64,000 nt of DNA from an uncultured Lachnospiraceae bacterium (GTDB lineage: Bacteria; Bacillota; Clostridia; Lachnospirales; Lachnospiraceae). The stretch is taken from the NCBI GenBank assembly GCA_910585345.1, contig CAJUDS010000001.1, positions 237,108 to 301,107 of the forward strand. The letters run 5' to 3'. The position numbers and the translations under genes were made by a program. Below are positions 43,843-53,148 of this stretch, piece by piece. Below the pieces are notes generated by a model. That model did no database searches. It saw nothing but the letters and a program-made list of their open reading frames with translations, and was not told the origin of the DNA. Positions within the stretch are counted from its first letter, which is position 1; the number at the start of each line of letters is the position of its first letter.

Positions 43843-44895
43843 TTATTCAAGTACGGATAAATCAATTCCAAGTATCTTTGCCGTCTCCTCGTTAGTTGCC
43901 AGCGTACATTTGTCAGCGCTCAGATAACCGATCGGCATCTGCGCAATATCTGCACCATTCACGAGAATATCCACTGCCTGTTCTCCTGCCATATAGCCGA
44001 GCTGGTAGTAATCGATGCCATAGGTTGCAAGACCGCCTGCATCCACCATACCCTCTTCCCCGCAGATTGTGGGAAGTCCGTTATCATTGGCAACCATCGT
44101 AACTGTAGCCATACCTGCTGCTATCGTGTTATCCGTAGGTGTATAAACCACGTCTACCTTGCCCACCATGGACTCCACTACCTGCTGAATCTCATTGGAG
44201 CTGGATACTGTAAACACTTCCGACGTCAGCCCGGCTTCCGCACATGCCGCCTCTGCCATATCTGCCTGCAGCACTGAGTTGGATTCTGCGGAACAATACA
44301 GGATTCCAACCTTTTTTGCATCCGGAAGCAGCTTTGTCAACAACTCAATCTGCTCCTTGACAGGAGTTAAATCCGATGTACCGGATACATTTTTCCCCGG
44401 CGCTTCATTAGACTCTACCAGACCTGCGTCAGCCGGATCCGTGACTGCCGTCACAAGAATCGGGATATCCTCTGTCGCGCCCGCTACCGCCTGCGCTGCG
44501 GGCGTTGCAATCGCGAGAATCAGATCGTTGCCGTCATTGACAAGTTTTTCAGCAATCGTCTGGCATGTGGACTGATCGCCCTGTGCATTCTGCTGGTCAA
44601 TTTCATAGCTGACGCCCGCATCATCCAGCGCCGCCACAAAACCCTCATTGGCTGCATCCAGCGCTGCGTGTTCAACAAGCTGGATGACACCGATTTTATA
44701 TGTCTGTCCGTCCACCGCTCCTGCAGCCTCTTCGCCGCCATCTGCCGCTTCCTGTGCGGTCGCTTCCGTCTCTTTTGCCGCCGTCCCGGCAGCCTCTGTC
44801 CCTGTGTCCTGTCCTGCTGCAGAATCGGAACCGCATCCGGTCAGCATACCGATTGCCATAGCGACAGTAAGGGATAATGCCAGTAACTTTTTCAT
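43843..44895 (-). CDS. ABC substrate-binding lipoprotein (PF04392 / TrpX type)
   Basis: 350 residues. Lipoprotein signal MKKLLALSLTVAMAIGMLTGC with the modified Cys at 21, an acidic Ala/Glu-rich linker to about 65, then the ABC_sub_bind fold (YKIGVIQLVEHAALD..., ATPAAQAVAGAT, VTDPADAGLV, VDVVYTPTDNTIA). It captures substrate outside the cell for the permease/ATPase downstream. The ligand is probably an aromatic or related amino acid by family, unproven. Strong promoter at 44970-44998. No T-box or trp leader was seen in the 75-nt leader. Confidence 0.9.
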   Translation of the reverse strand: MKKLLALSLTVAMAIGMLTGCGSDSAAGQDTGTEAAGTAAKETEATAQEAADGGEEAAGAVDGQTYKIGVIQLVEHAALDAANEGFVAALDDAGVSYEIDQQNAQGDQSTCQTIAEKLVNDGNDLILAIATPAAQAVAGATEDIPILVTAVTDPADAGLVESNEAPGKNVSGTSDLTPVKEQIELLTKLLPDAKKVGILYCSAESNSVLQADMAEAACAEAGLTSEVFTVSSSNEIQQVVESMVGKVDVVYTPTDNTIAAGMATVTMVANDNGLPTICGEEGMVDAGGLATYGIDYYQLGYMAGEQAVDILVNGADIAQMPIGYLSADKCTLATNEETAKILGIDLSVLE

Positions 44896-44969
44896 ACGTT
44901 TCTCTCCTCACTATTCTTTTTTGCGCTGACGCTTTAGTGCGGCAGTGCATAATATAAACTACGGGAATA

Positions 44970-44998
44970 ACTATACTCCAAAATCGGTATTTCGTCAA
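44970..44998 (-). promoter_or_regulatory. Promoter of the binding-protein gene
   Basis: Minus-strand TTGACG (44993-44998), 17-nt spacer, TATAGT (44970-44975), 75 nt before the ATG. Confidence 0.8.
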
Positions 44999-45018
44999 GA
45001 CTTCCGCCTGTAGAAAAC

Positions 45019-47271
45019 TTAAAAATATCGCTGCCAGTCAAATCCGTTGTTTTTTTCCGTATCCATGCCCATAAAATACTCTGAAATATCCATACAGTTC
45101 ACAATACAGGTAGCAATATCCGCATCATTCTCCAACCAGGACACATGCGTCTTCAGCCAGCTTCTGAGCGACGGGCTGAACCGTTCTTCCGAACATTTTG
45201 CATGGGAATCCTTTCGTTCCAGTTTTCTCATCACGCACCCCTCGCAGGGTTTGTCCTGTTTCGCATAAGTATGGTAGCAGCAGTCCCCGATCTGCAGATC
45301 GGGCAACGCGTCAAGAAGTTTACGGTTTGCGAAGCAAAGTTCATATGTATCGTAATCAATCGCCATTACATAGCTGTCAAAATCATCCAGCATACGCAGG
45401 CTCGTCAATGTCTTCTGCCCATTCTGCTGTCTCTCATAACGAAGCATATAGAGCTGGATAAGCTGCAGAATCCGCTTTAATTCCTTCTCTTCGTTTCTTG
45501 ACGGATTCCACTCACGTCCTTTACATTCCCCCATAATAAATACGCCCGTCACTTCCCCGCGTGTCATCAAAGGCTGAATCAGCATTGTATGCAGCCTGTT
45601 GCGGATCATATAGGAGGAAAGCGCTTCCGGAATATTATCGTAATTATGAATCACCCGCATACCGTCTTCCAGCAGATTCATAAGTTTCAGGAAAGTAATC
45701 CATCTGTGGCCGTCGCTGCCGTCGCCTTTCTGGCCATATCCGGGATTGCTATACTGGTATTCCAGCCCGGGATTTTCCGCCGTTCCTTCCATCGACAGAT
45801 AAGCCCTGTGAAAACCGTAATGCCGGATTACAATTTTCAGTACGGCCCTCAACTGGCTGATATTATATTTGTTTTCACGCAAAAACTGTCCCAGCAGCTC
45901 TTCCAGATCAACGCCTGAATTGATTTCATCATAAAAGTTCTGATTGGGCCGTTCATTTCCTGCCAGCTCGCTTTTGTAAACACCGGAGAGGTCAAAAATA
46001 TGATATCCGTCTTTTCCGTCTGCCCGCAGCGTATTCATTGCCAGATCCGCCTTTTCATATAAATCTGACCATGTATTGCCCTGATAGGGATAAACCGATA
46101 CGCCGACACAGCCTGCCAGGACAAAACTGTCCTCCCCGCTGCCGAGTGTAACTTCCGTACAGCGCGCTATCCTGGAAGCCAGTGCGTCCAAGTTCGACAC
46201 ACCGCCGACATTCTGCACAAACAGAATAAATTCATCTCCGCCAAGACGTCCCAAAATATCCGAACGGTTGAGATCCTTTCCCATTTTCTGCGTAATATCT
46301 TTCAGCACCCTGTTGCTTGTCTCTTCTCCCAGCATCTCCCGTAAGATTCTAAAACTGCTCAAATCGACCAAAATAAAAGCGTGCACACTGTCCTTGTCCG
46401 ATGATGCCATCGCCTGTTCAATCTGCGTCTTTGCCTCTATTGCATTGCACCAGCCGGTCAGATCGTCCAGTTTCCCCTTATCGCGCAGTTCTTCGAGAAG
46501 AAGACGTTTCTCATGAATATCCGTAATCTTGCCGACAATATGCGTCACATAGCCGTCCACCCCGGCAATACTGGACGTATGAATACGGTACCAGCGTTTG
46601 TCCATTCCCTCTTTCAGACGCATATTCACTTCTATAATATCCACCCGCGGAATCTTCAGGCCCTCTTCCATAATCTCCGCAATTCTTCTGCTCTCCGGAT
46701 CAACAGCGCCCTGCTCTTTTATCTTCACAAAGAATCTGTCAATAAGTTTATTGCTCTCCAAACCATATTCACTGGCCGTTTTTACTGCCAACACATCCGT
46801 TTTGGCATTGTAATCAAGCAGTATCTCACCTTCTGTCTCGAGCAGCATCTGATACCACTCGGACTGCATACGGATTTCGTTTTCCACAAATTTCCGGTCT
46901 GTCGCGTCCATGAAAATACACAATATAACAGCCCTGTCTTTTGTCTTCTCGTATAGATTCCCCCTGATCTGCAGCCAGCGCAGACTTCCTGTAGCCGTTA
47001 CCGTACGGATCTCTATGTCTACGGCTCCGTCATCCTTCAGTACATCTTCAATTGCCTGCCAGAATTTGGGTTTATCCTCATCCAGAATGACAGAAACCAG
47101 ATTGCTGACATATTTCATGCCCAGTTCCCGGGAGTACCCAAGCATTCGGAAACCGCCGTCGTTCACATACAAAAGCTCCATCCGGTCCTCCTGGAATGCA
47201 AGAAACGCCACGCCTGTCAGCATGTTTTCCATCATTTCACATATTGTTTTATAGTCTAGATATTTTGCCAT
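45019..47271 (-). CDS. PAS - GGDEF - GAF-like diguanylate cyclase
   Basis: 750 residues. Two N-terminal PAS domains (about 10-130 and 140-260) lead into GGDEF (about 275-425) with an intact active-site motif GRLGGDEFILF, so c-di-GMP synthesis is likely. The C-terminal ~300 residues include a GAF-like region and a Cys-rich end (CCYHTYAKQDKPCEGCVMRK) that resembles a redox- or metal-sensing PAS tail. No membrane segment: a cytosolic sensor. A possible promoter is TGGAAA-17-TATAAT at 47312-47340, overlapping the 3' end of the upstream gene. Confidence 0.88.
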   Translation of the reverse strand: MAKYLDYKTICEMMENMLTGVAFLAFQEDRMELLYVNDGGFRMLGYSRELGMKYVSNLVSVILDEDKPKFWQAIEDVLKDDGAVDIEIRTVTATGSLRWLQIRGNLYEKTKDRAVILCIFMDATDRKFVENEIRMQSEWYQMLLETEGEILLDYNAKTDVLAVKTASEYGLESNKLIDRFFVKIKEQGAVDPESRRIAEIMEEGLKIPRVDIIEVNMRLKEGMDKRWYRIHTSSIAGVDGYVTHIVGKITDIHEKRLLLEELRDKGKLDDLTGWCNAIEAKTQIEQAMASSDKDSVHAFILVDLSSFRILREMLGEETSNRVLKDITQKMGKDLNRSDILGRLGGDEFILFVQNVGGVSNLDALASRIARCTEVTLGSGEDSFVLAGCVGVSVYPYQGNTWSDLYEKADLAMNTLRADGKDGYHIFDLSGVYKSELAGNERPNQNFYDEINSGVDLEELLGQFLRENKYNISQLRAVLKIVIRHYGFHRAYLSMEGTAENPGLEYQYSNPGYGQKGDGSDGHRWITFLKLMNLLEDGMRVIHNYDNIPEALSSYMIRNRLHTMLIQPLMTRGEVTGVFIMGECKGREWNPSRNEEKELKRILQLIQLYMLRYERQQNGQKTLTSLRMLDDFDSYVMAIDYDTYELCFANRKLLDALPDLQIGDCCYHTYAKQDKPCEGCVMRKLERKDSHAKCSEERFSPSLRSWLKTHVSWLENDADIATCIVNCMDISEYFMGMDTEKNNGFDWQRYF

Positions 47272-47312
47272 AGCACTCTATCTCCCCTTCGTAACGATAC
47301 CGTATACAACTA

Positions 47313-47981
47313 TTATACTTCTTTTTCCACAATATTTCCACTTTCTTTATAAATACTTTTTTCAGGAATATATCCGCGCACCCGGGAAAGAGGATATATA
47401 TTTGTCTCTCTGCCGATCACGCTGCCGGGATTCAGTACACTGTTACAGCCAACTTCTACATAATCGCCAAGCATAGCGCCAAATTTTTTCAGCCCTGTTT
47501 CTATATTTCCTTCCGGTGACTTCACGACAACAAGCGTTTTGTCACTTTTTACATTAGAAGTAATCGAACCCGCGCCCATATGCGCTTTATATCCTAAAAT
47601 ACTGTCGCCCACATAATTATAATGGGGCACCTGTACTTTATTAAACAGAATTACATTTTTCAATTCTGTGGAATTACCCACAACTGCGCCTTTTCCTACA
47701 ATTGCATTGCCTCTGATAAACGCGCTGTGTCTGATTTCCGCTTCCTCGTCAATAATTGCCGGCCCGGCAATATAAGCGGACGGATAGATTTTGGCCGATC
47801 TGGCAATCCATATGTTTTCGCCTCTTTTTTCATAAATCTCTTCGGAAAGAGTATTTCCCAGCTTCCGGATAAACGCGCTGATTTGGGGAAGCGCTTCCCA
47901 TGGATACACAATGTCTTCAAAAATCTCTTTTGCAATTGTCTCATCCAGATTATACAAGCTTCGAATTTCTAAATTTTCCAT
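47313..47981 (-). CDS. Left-handed beta-helix (hexapeptide) transferase-like protein
   Basis: 222 residues. After ~55 helical residues come hexapeptide repeats (IWIARSAKIYPSAYIAGPAIIDEEAEIRHS...) continuing to about 205, as in the GlmU C-terminal domain and sugar-nucleotide acyltransferases. GYKAHMGAGSITSNVKSD is close to the GlmU acetyl-CoA site. There is no N-terminal nucleotidyltransferase domain. Probably an acyltransferase acting on a sugar or sugar-nucleotide. It lies 6 nt after topB, same strand. Confidence 0.8.
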   Translation of the reverse strand: MENLEIRSLYNLDETIAKEIFEDIVYPWEALPQISAFIRKLGNTLSEEIYEKRGENIWIARSAKIYPSAYIAGPAIIDEEAEIRHSAFIRGNAIVGKGAVVGNSTELKNVILFNKVQVPHYNYVGDSILGYKAHMGAGSITSNVKSDKTLVVVKSPEGNIETGLKKFGAMLGDYVEVGCNSVLNPGSVIGRETNIYPLSRVRGYIPEKSIYKESGNIVEKEV

Positions 47982-47987
47982 TTGCCA

Positions 47988-50003
47988 TCACCTCTTATAA
48001 TATTCTGCAGCCCGGTCATATCTGTCATACAGACCGCGCCCTCCGCCACACTGTTTCACCAGATTGGTCCGCCTTGATACAAAATCATCCAGTTTCCCCA
48101 TATACTCTTCTCCGGTAATCATCCCTTCGGCCACTTGTGTCAGCCCCTTTTCCCAGCTTGCCGTAAGCGCAGGATTCAAAAGCGGTCTGACAGAATAGTC
48201 TACAATCTCATAGATCATTTCTCCCATCAGAGTAGGCGTAATCATCTGTGTCTTCTTATGCAGCGCAAGATAACGTATGTTTACCAGTTTTTTTAAAATT
48301 TCCGCTCTGGTCGCGGAAGTTCCAATCCCACTTCCCCTGATCTGCGCCCGCAATTCTTCGTCCTCAATAAATTGTCCCGCATTTTCCATTGTCAGAATCA
48401 GCGTACCTGAGTTATAGCGCTTAGGCGGGACCGTTTCGCCTTCTTTTATGATATAGGGATCTTCCTCACGCAAAGACAGCCGCATCCCTTTTTTCAGGGA
48501 ATCCAGCAGTGCCATAAGCCCTGCGTCCGTATCCGCGGCTTCCTGATTCCCTTCTGCCTTGCGTTCATCCTTCTTTGCCCCATAAGAGGCAGATTTTGTT
48601 ACTTTTAGATACCCCTCTTCCGCCAGCGCCTTAAAATTGGAAAAAAAACGTTCATTTTCCACGGCAAAGACGAGCGATATTTTCTGATAAACGGCAGGCG
48701 GATAAAAGATGCTCAGAAAGCGCCTGACAATCAGTTCATAGACCTGGGCCGCCATAGGATGCAGTCCTTTCAGATTGCCCAGCCCCTGTCCGGTAGGAAT
48801 GATTGCATAGTGATCCGTAATCTGCTTATCATCGACATATCTGGATTTTATCAGATTTCGCTGCATATTTATCTGTAGCACCTCCTGCGCAAAACAGGCA
48901 GTCGTCTCGTATCTGCATAATCCTTTTAGATTACGTTCGATCTCTTTTGCCACCGCCACAGACAGAACTCTTGCGTCAGTTCTTGGATAAGTGGTCATTT
49001 TTTTCTCATATAACTCCTGCGCAATCCGAAGCGTTTCATCCGGACTGATCTTGAAACGACGGGAACAATCGTTCTGAAGTTCTGCCAGATTATATAGCAA
49101 CGGCGGGTTTTTCCGTTCTTTTTTCTTCTCTTTTTTTTCCACAACAGGCATCTTTGCAGTTTCCTGCAGCAAAGCGGTAAGCAGAGCCTGCGCAGTTTCC
49201 TTTTTCCGGAACCCGTTTTCTTTATATAAGAGCGGGGAATTTTCATAACGGCTCCCCTCCGTAACGCGCCATTCTCCTTCCAGTTCCCGCCCTCCTGTCA
49301 CAAATACTGCGTTCACCCTGTAAAACGGCGTCTTTACAAACTCCCGGATCTCCCTTTCTCTATTGACTACCATGCCCAGTACGCATGTCATGACACGGCC
49401 AACCGAAACTACCGCCTTGTCTGTCTTCAGATAATTTTTCACAGAATCCCCGAACTTGAGCGTCAGAACCCGTGAAAAATTAATCCCCATCAGATAATCT
49501 TCCTTTGCGCGCAGATAAGCGGCCTCGCAGAGATTATCATACGCCGATAAATCTTTTGCCTCTCTGATCCCGCGCAGGATCTCTTCCTGTGTCTGCGAAT
49601 CGATCCAAACCCGTCTGCGCTTTTTTCCGGTGACGCCCGACTGCCTTTCCACAAGTCTGTAGATATATTCCCCCTCTCTTCCGGAATCGGTACATACATA
49701 AATTGTCTCTATATCCTCTCTTTTTAAAAGCCCGCTTACGATTTCAAACTGTTTCTTCACCCCTTCTATTACTTCATACTTAAATTCCCTGGGGATAAAA
49801 GGCAGCGTATCCAACGACCAGCGCTTATATTTCTGGTCATATTTCTCAGGATAGCTCATTGTCACAAGATGCCCCACGCACCATGTCACAACCGCCTCCT
49901 CAGACTCCATATAACCGTCCCTGTTCTGCATCCGATACCCCAGCGCCTTTGCAAATTCCCTTGCCACACTCGGTTTCTCTGCTATAAATAAACTTTTTCC
50001 CAT
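47988..50003 (-). CDS. topB: DNA topoisomerase III (type IA)
   Basis: 671 residues from MGKSLFIAEKPSVAREFAK (GAGGA upstream; the in-frame ATG four codons earlier overlaps the previous gene). TOPRIM motifs IAEKPS, CVGHLV and CTDSGREGEY are present, the catalytic Tyr is in MTTYPRTDARVL, and the C-terminal type IA core runs to about 640. No zinc-finger tail, as usual for TopB. It decatenates single-stranded crossings. Close packing with an AAA/DUF234-like gene upstream and a hexapeptide gene downstream is not functionally obvious. Chromosomal and mobile-element copies are both common; nothing here marks it as mobile. Confidence 0.94.
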   Translation of the reverse strand: MGKSLFIAEKPSVAREFAKALGYRMQNRDGYMESEEAVVTWCVGHLVTMSYPEKYDQKYKRWSLDTLPFIPREFKYEVIEGVKKQFEIVSGLLKREDIETIYVCTDSGREGEYIYRLVERQSGVTGKKRRRVWIDSQTQEEILRGIREAKDLSAYDNLCEAAYLRAKEDYLMGINFSRVLTLKFGDSVKNYLKTDKAVVSVGRVMTCVLGMVVNREREIREFVKTPFYRVNAVFVTGGRELEGEWRVTEGSRYENSPLLYKENGFRKKETAQALLTALLQETAKMPVVEKKEKKKERKNPPLLYNLAELQNDCSRRFKISPDETLRIAQELYEKKMTTYPRTDARVLSVAVAKEIERNLKGLCRYETTACFAQEVLQINMQRNLIKSRYVDDKQITDHYAIIPTGQGLGNLKGLHPMAAQVYELIVRRFLSIFYPPAVYQKISLVFAVENERFFSNFKALAEEGYLKVTKSASYGAKKDERKAEGNQEAADTDAGLMALLDSLKKGMRLSLREEDPYIIKEGETVPPKRYNSGTLILTMENAGQFIEDEELRAQIRGSGIGTSATRAEILKKLVNIRYLALHKKTQMITPTLMGEMIYEIVDYSVRPLLNPALTASWEKGLTQVAEGMITGEEYMGKLDDFVSRRTNLVKQCGGGRGLYDRYDRAAEYYKR

Positions 50004-50011
50004 GTGCGTCC

Positions 50012-51376
50012 TCAAAACATCTCCAGATCAATCAACTGCAGGCCGGTGCCTGCCTCGGCTTCCTGTATCAGCTCCCGGTCAAAACCGGAAGCGGAAAACA
50101 GGTAAACGTAATCTGCAGCCAGCTTCGCCTTTCTCGCACAAAAGAGCAGCCATTCGTAATCCTCGTACTGCAGCACCGGCTCTTCCCAATTACAAAAACC
50201 GATGATCGTATTTCCGTTGTCATCCTGGGCAACAATATCAATATCGCCTACTTTTCCAACCCACTCGCCAGCTTTTGTATAGGTAAAAGGCAACTGCCCT
50301 CTTATATTCAAATATTCTATGTATTCCCGGCACACCTGTCCGAAAGCGGGAGCGGTAAAACTCCGGAAATCCGGTGCAATATAAGTATCATAAAACAATT
50401 CCGGCGCCATTGCGTCAAGACGGCTCATATGGGGATACAGATAGCGGAAATAAAACTGCACAAAATGATTCCGGATTCTGTATATCCCCTTCTGTGCATT
50501 CTCCCTTCCTGCCGTATCATAAGAAAAGACCTTTTCTACAATCTCCAACTCCATCAGATTTTTTAAATAGACACTGATTTTGGCACGCGAAAATCCCGTA
50601 TGAAGATAAAGATCGTTCAGTTTTTGTTTCCCTGAGGCAAGCGCCGTCAGGATCGAATGATATACATTTGTCTCGCGCAGCTCATCCGCTACCAGCCGCA
50701 GGGCTTCCTCATGTAAAAAGCAGTCTTTCTGTAAAATATAACGGCATATATTTTCCCTGACAGAAAGCCCTTCCTCAAAATGCTTCCAAAGTCCCGGAAA
50801 TCCGCCCATAACCGCATAGATCTCCACCTGCTGCCAGCGGGTGTTTTCCGGAAAACGGCGTACCATATCAAAAAAACTTTTCTCCTTCACTTTGATAAAA
50901 CCTGAAATCGCGTAAGCCGCTTCCCCGATTTTACGGATCATGCTGTTTTCCACCCAGCCGATGGACGTAGAACACAGAAGCACCATTACCTGCTGGCTGT
51001 TCCATGCATTGTGCATAAATCCAACCAATTGCTCCATAAAATCCTGACTCTGTTTAATAATATGATGAAATTCTTCAATAATAATCACTCTTTTTTTGGC
51101 CCGTTTTGCGGTCATCGCGCCAAACAGCTCTGAAAATGCCGGATAGACCGGCAGAGACGCGCCTTCCTCCTTCAGTTCGTTCCCCCACAGATAGAGCTGT
51201 TCCCGCTCGGAACAGGGTCTTGCCCGATAAAGAGAATACGGTTTGTCGCTGCAGAAATATCTGACCAACTCTGTCATTTCCATATTTTTCTGCGCATACA
51301 GTACAACCAGCTGATTGCCTTCCTTCTCATAATAATGATTCAGATACTGCAATTCTGTTTCATTTTTCTCTTCCAT
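50012..51376 (-). CDS. Degenerate AAA ATPase / DUF234-like protein
   Basis: 454 residues with the layout of the 'archaeal-type' AAA-DUF234 proteins: N-terminal ATPase, winged helix (about 250-320) and C-terminal DUF234 nuclease-like domain. The P-loop position reads VVLYAQKNMEMTELVRYF, without the GxxxxGKT expected, while the Walker B-like VIIIEEFHHI remains. The nuclease-like motif is GDIDIVA...IIGFCNWEE, with Asn where active relatives have Lys (ECKW). Both activities are probably lost. It ends 8 nt before the topB ATG. Possibly a binding-only or regulatory protein. Confidence 0.75.
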   Translation of the reverse strand: MEEKNETELQYLNHYYEKEGNQLVVLYAQKNMEMTELVRYFCSDKPYSLYRARPCSEREQLYLWGNELKEEGASLPVYPAFSELFGAMTAKRAKKRVIIIEEFHHIIKQSQDFMEQLVGFMHNAWNSQQVMVLLCSTSIGWVENSMIRKIGEAAYAISGFIKVKEKSFFDMVRRFPENTRWQQVEIYAVMGGFPGLWKHFEEGLSVRENICRYILQKDCFLHEEALRLVADELRETNVYHSILTALASGKQKLNDLYLHTGFSRAKISVYLKNLMELEIVEKVFSYDTAGRENAQKGIYRIRNHFVQFYFRYLYPHMSRLDAMAPELFYDTYIAPDFRSFTAPAFGQVCREYIEYLNIRGQLPFTYTKAGEWVGKVGDIDIVAQDDNGNTIIGFCNWEEPVLQYEDYEWLLFCARKAKLAADYVYLFSASGFDRELIQEAEAGTGLQLIDLEMF

Positions 51377-51388
51377 AAACGCTCCCTG

Positions 51389-53140
51389 CTATTCCCATAT
51401 CTGTCTTTCCAGCAATTCTTCAATCTGTTCTCCGGGCATTGGCTTTCCACATAAATATCCCTGCATATATTTACAACCAATTTTCTTCAGATAGTCGAGC
51501 TGTTCCTGCTGCTCCACACCTTCCGCAATTGTTTCATATCCAAGCCTGTTTATCATCTTAACCATCGATTCCGCAATAATATTTCCGGCTTTATTTTTCA
51601 AAGCACCGTCCACAAATGTCTTATCCAGTTTAAACGCGTGAACCGGAAGACCGCGCAGACAGGAAAAGGAAGAATGTTCCAGGCCGAAATGATCAATCGC
51701 CGTCTGTATGCCATACTGTTTCAAAAGTTCCAGCTTTTTATGAATCCTTGCGAAATCATTTAAAAGCGCTGTCTCCGTTATTTCCAGTTCTACCTCTTTT
51801 GGCGTTATCTCATAACCCCTTATTGTCTCCATCAGACGATGCGCAAACCCCTCCTGCACAAAATGTCCGGCGGATATATTGAGCGACATAATCAGAGAAA
51901 CACCGTATTTCTTTTTCCATTCTGCCAGTGTGGAAACCGCCTTCTCTATCACCCACTCGCCGATGCCGATCATCAGACTGCTTTTTTCCGCAATCGGGAT
52001 AAATTCTCCCGGACGAATGATATGCCCTTCTTCATCACGCCAGCGGATCAGCGCTTCCACGCCGCGGATCTCACCGGATGAAACGCCGTACTGCGGCTGG
52101 TAGTACAATAAAAATTCTCTCTCAAATACCACACTTTTTAATTTGCTCTCAAGGCGGGCGTTCTGCGTAAAATCATGAATGACCGGCGCGTCAAAATAAC
52201 GGATTTCGCTGCGTCCGCTCTGCCTGCCGCGAAACATTACCATCTCCGCACGTTCTATTAATTCCAGCGCCGCCGTCCCGGCCTCCGGATACTCCGCCAC
52301 ACCTACGCTCACCGTAACGGATATCTGACTGTCCGTCAAAAAGAAGGGTGACTGAAGCCTCTCCTCAATCAGCCGGTAGACATGTTCCATTGTGCGGTCG
52401 CCATATGGATCATAGATCGCAAAACAATAACCGTCCGCACCCAGGCGGGCGCACATCATCTCATCGTCCGTGCACAGACCTTTCAGAAACTGGCCAAACT
52501 GCCGAAGCAGCTCATCTCCGGCCAGTGCGCCGATCTCATTAATTTTACGAAATTCATTCAGATTCAGATAAGCCACACTGATTGTCGCCTTGGCGCCGGA
52601 AGTCCCGCTAATCCAACGCGTCAGCTCCTGTATAAAACGGTTCCGGTTATAAAGTCCTGTCAGACTGTCATAATAGGCAAGATAAGCCAGATCATCATTC
52701 TCTTTTCTGAACTTTGTGATATCCCGGAAGGACAACAGCTTTTCTTTCAGTGTTCCGTCCATGTCACGAATCAGGTTTACCTGACATGCAACCCATTGCG
52801 CCGTGTCTGTTTTGTAAAATTCACAGCAGGCAAAAGAGCTGCCTGTCTCTTCCATAAACAGAATGTCCCGCAGCAGCTGCGCATCTTCTTTCCGGACCAG
52901 GGAGAGAAGTTTCACCATATCATTATAGTTTTTAATCCTTATAGCAAAAAAACGGTCCCAGTTTCCCATCGTCAGGCAGGTATCATCTTCGTACCGATAG
53001 CAGAGAAACGCATCGCCGGATGTATCCACCACTGTACGGTATAGCCTGCACTCACTGTCTGCTTTTTGGTTCATTGCCTTCAGCAGATCAATCTGATATT
53101 GAAATTCATCCACAGATTCTTTCCTCCCGCCTGCATCCAT
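51389..53140 (-). CDS. PAS-like - GGDEF(degenerate) - EAL protein
   Basis: 583 residues from MDAGGRKESVDEF (AAGGA upstream, 8 nt past the asd stop; a longer frame starts inside asd). An N-terminal PAS-like sensor (about 30-155) is followed by GGDEF (about 165-320), whose active site reads RLGADGYCF instead of GGDEF, so cyclase activity is unlikely. The EAL domain (about 335-580) keeps VEALIRW, NISAGHF, LEITETAL, LDKTF, IAEGVE and MQGYLCGKP, but DDFG is changed to DHFG. Phosphodiesterase activity is therefore uncertain. Cytosolic. Confidence 0.88.
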   Translation of the reverse strand: MDAGGRKESVDEFQYQIDLLKAMNQKADSECRLYRTVVDTSGDAFLCYRYEDDTCLTMGNWDRFFAIRIKNYNDMVKLLSLVRKEDAQLLRDILFMEETGSSFACCEFYKTDTAQWVACQVNLIRDMDGTLKEKLLSFRDITKFRKENDDLAYLAYYDSLTGLYNRNRFIQELTRWISGTSGAKATISVAYLNLNEFRKINEIGALAGDELLRQFGQFLKGLCTDDEMMCARLGADGYCFAIYDPYGDRTMEHVYRLIEERLQSPFFLTDSQISVTVSVGVAEYPEAGTAALELIERAEMVMFRGRQSGRSEIRYFDAPVIHDFTQNARLESKLKSVVFEREFLLYYQPQYGVSSGEIRGVEALIRWRDEEGHIIRPGEFIPIAEKSSLMIGIGEWVIEKAVSTLAEWKKKYGVSLIMSLNISAGHFVQEGFAHRLMETIRGYEITPKEVELEITETALLNDFARIHKKLELLKQYGIQTAIDHFGLEHSSFSCLRGLPVHAFKLDKTFVDGALKNKAGNIIAESMVKMINRLGYETIAEGVEQQEQLDYLKKIGCKYMQGYLCGKPMPGEQIEELLERQIWE

Positions 53141-53148
53141 CTCTATCC

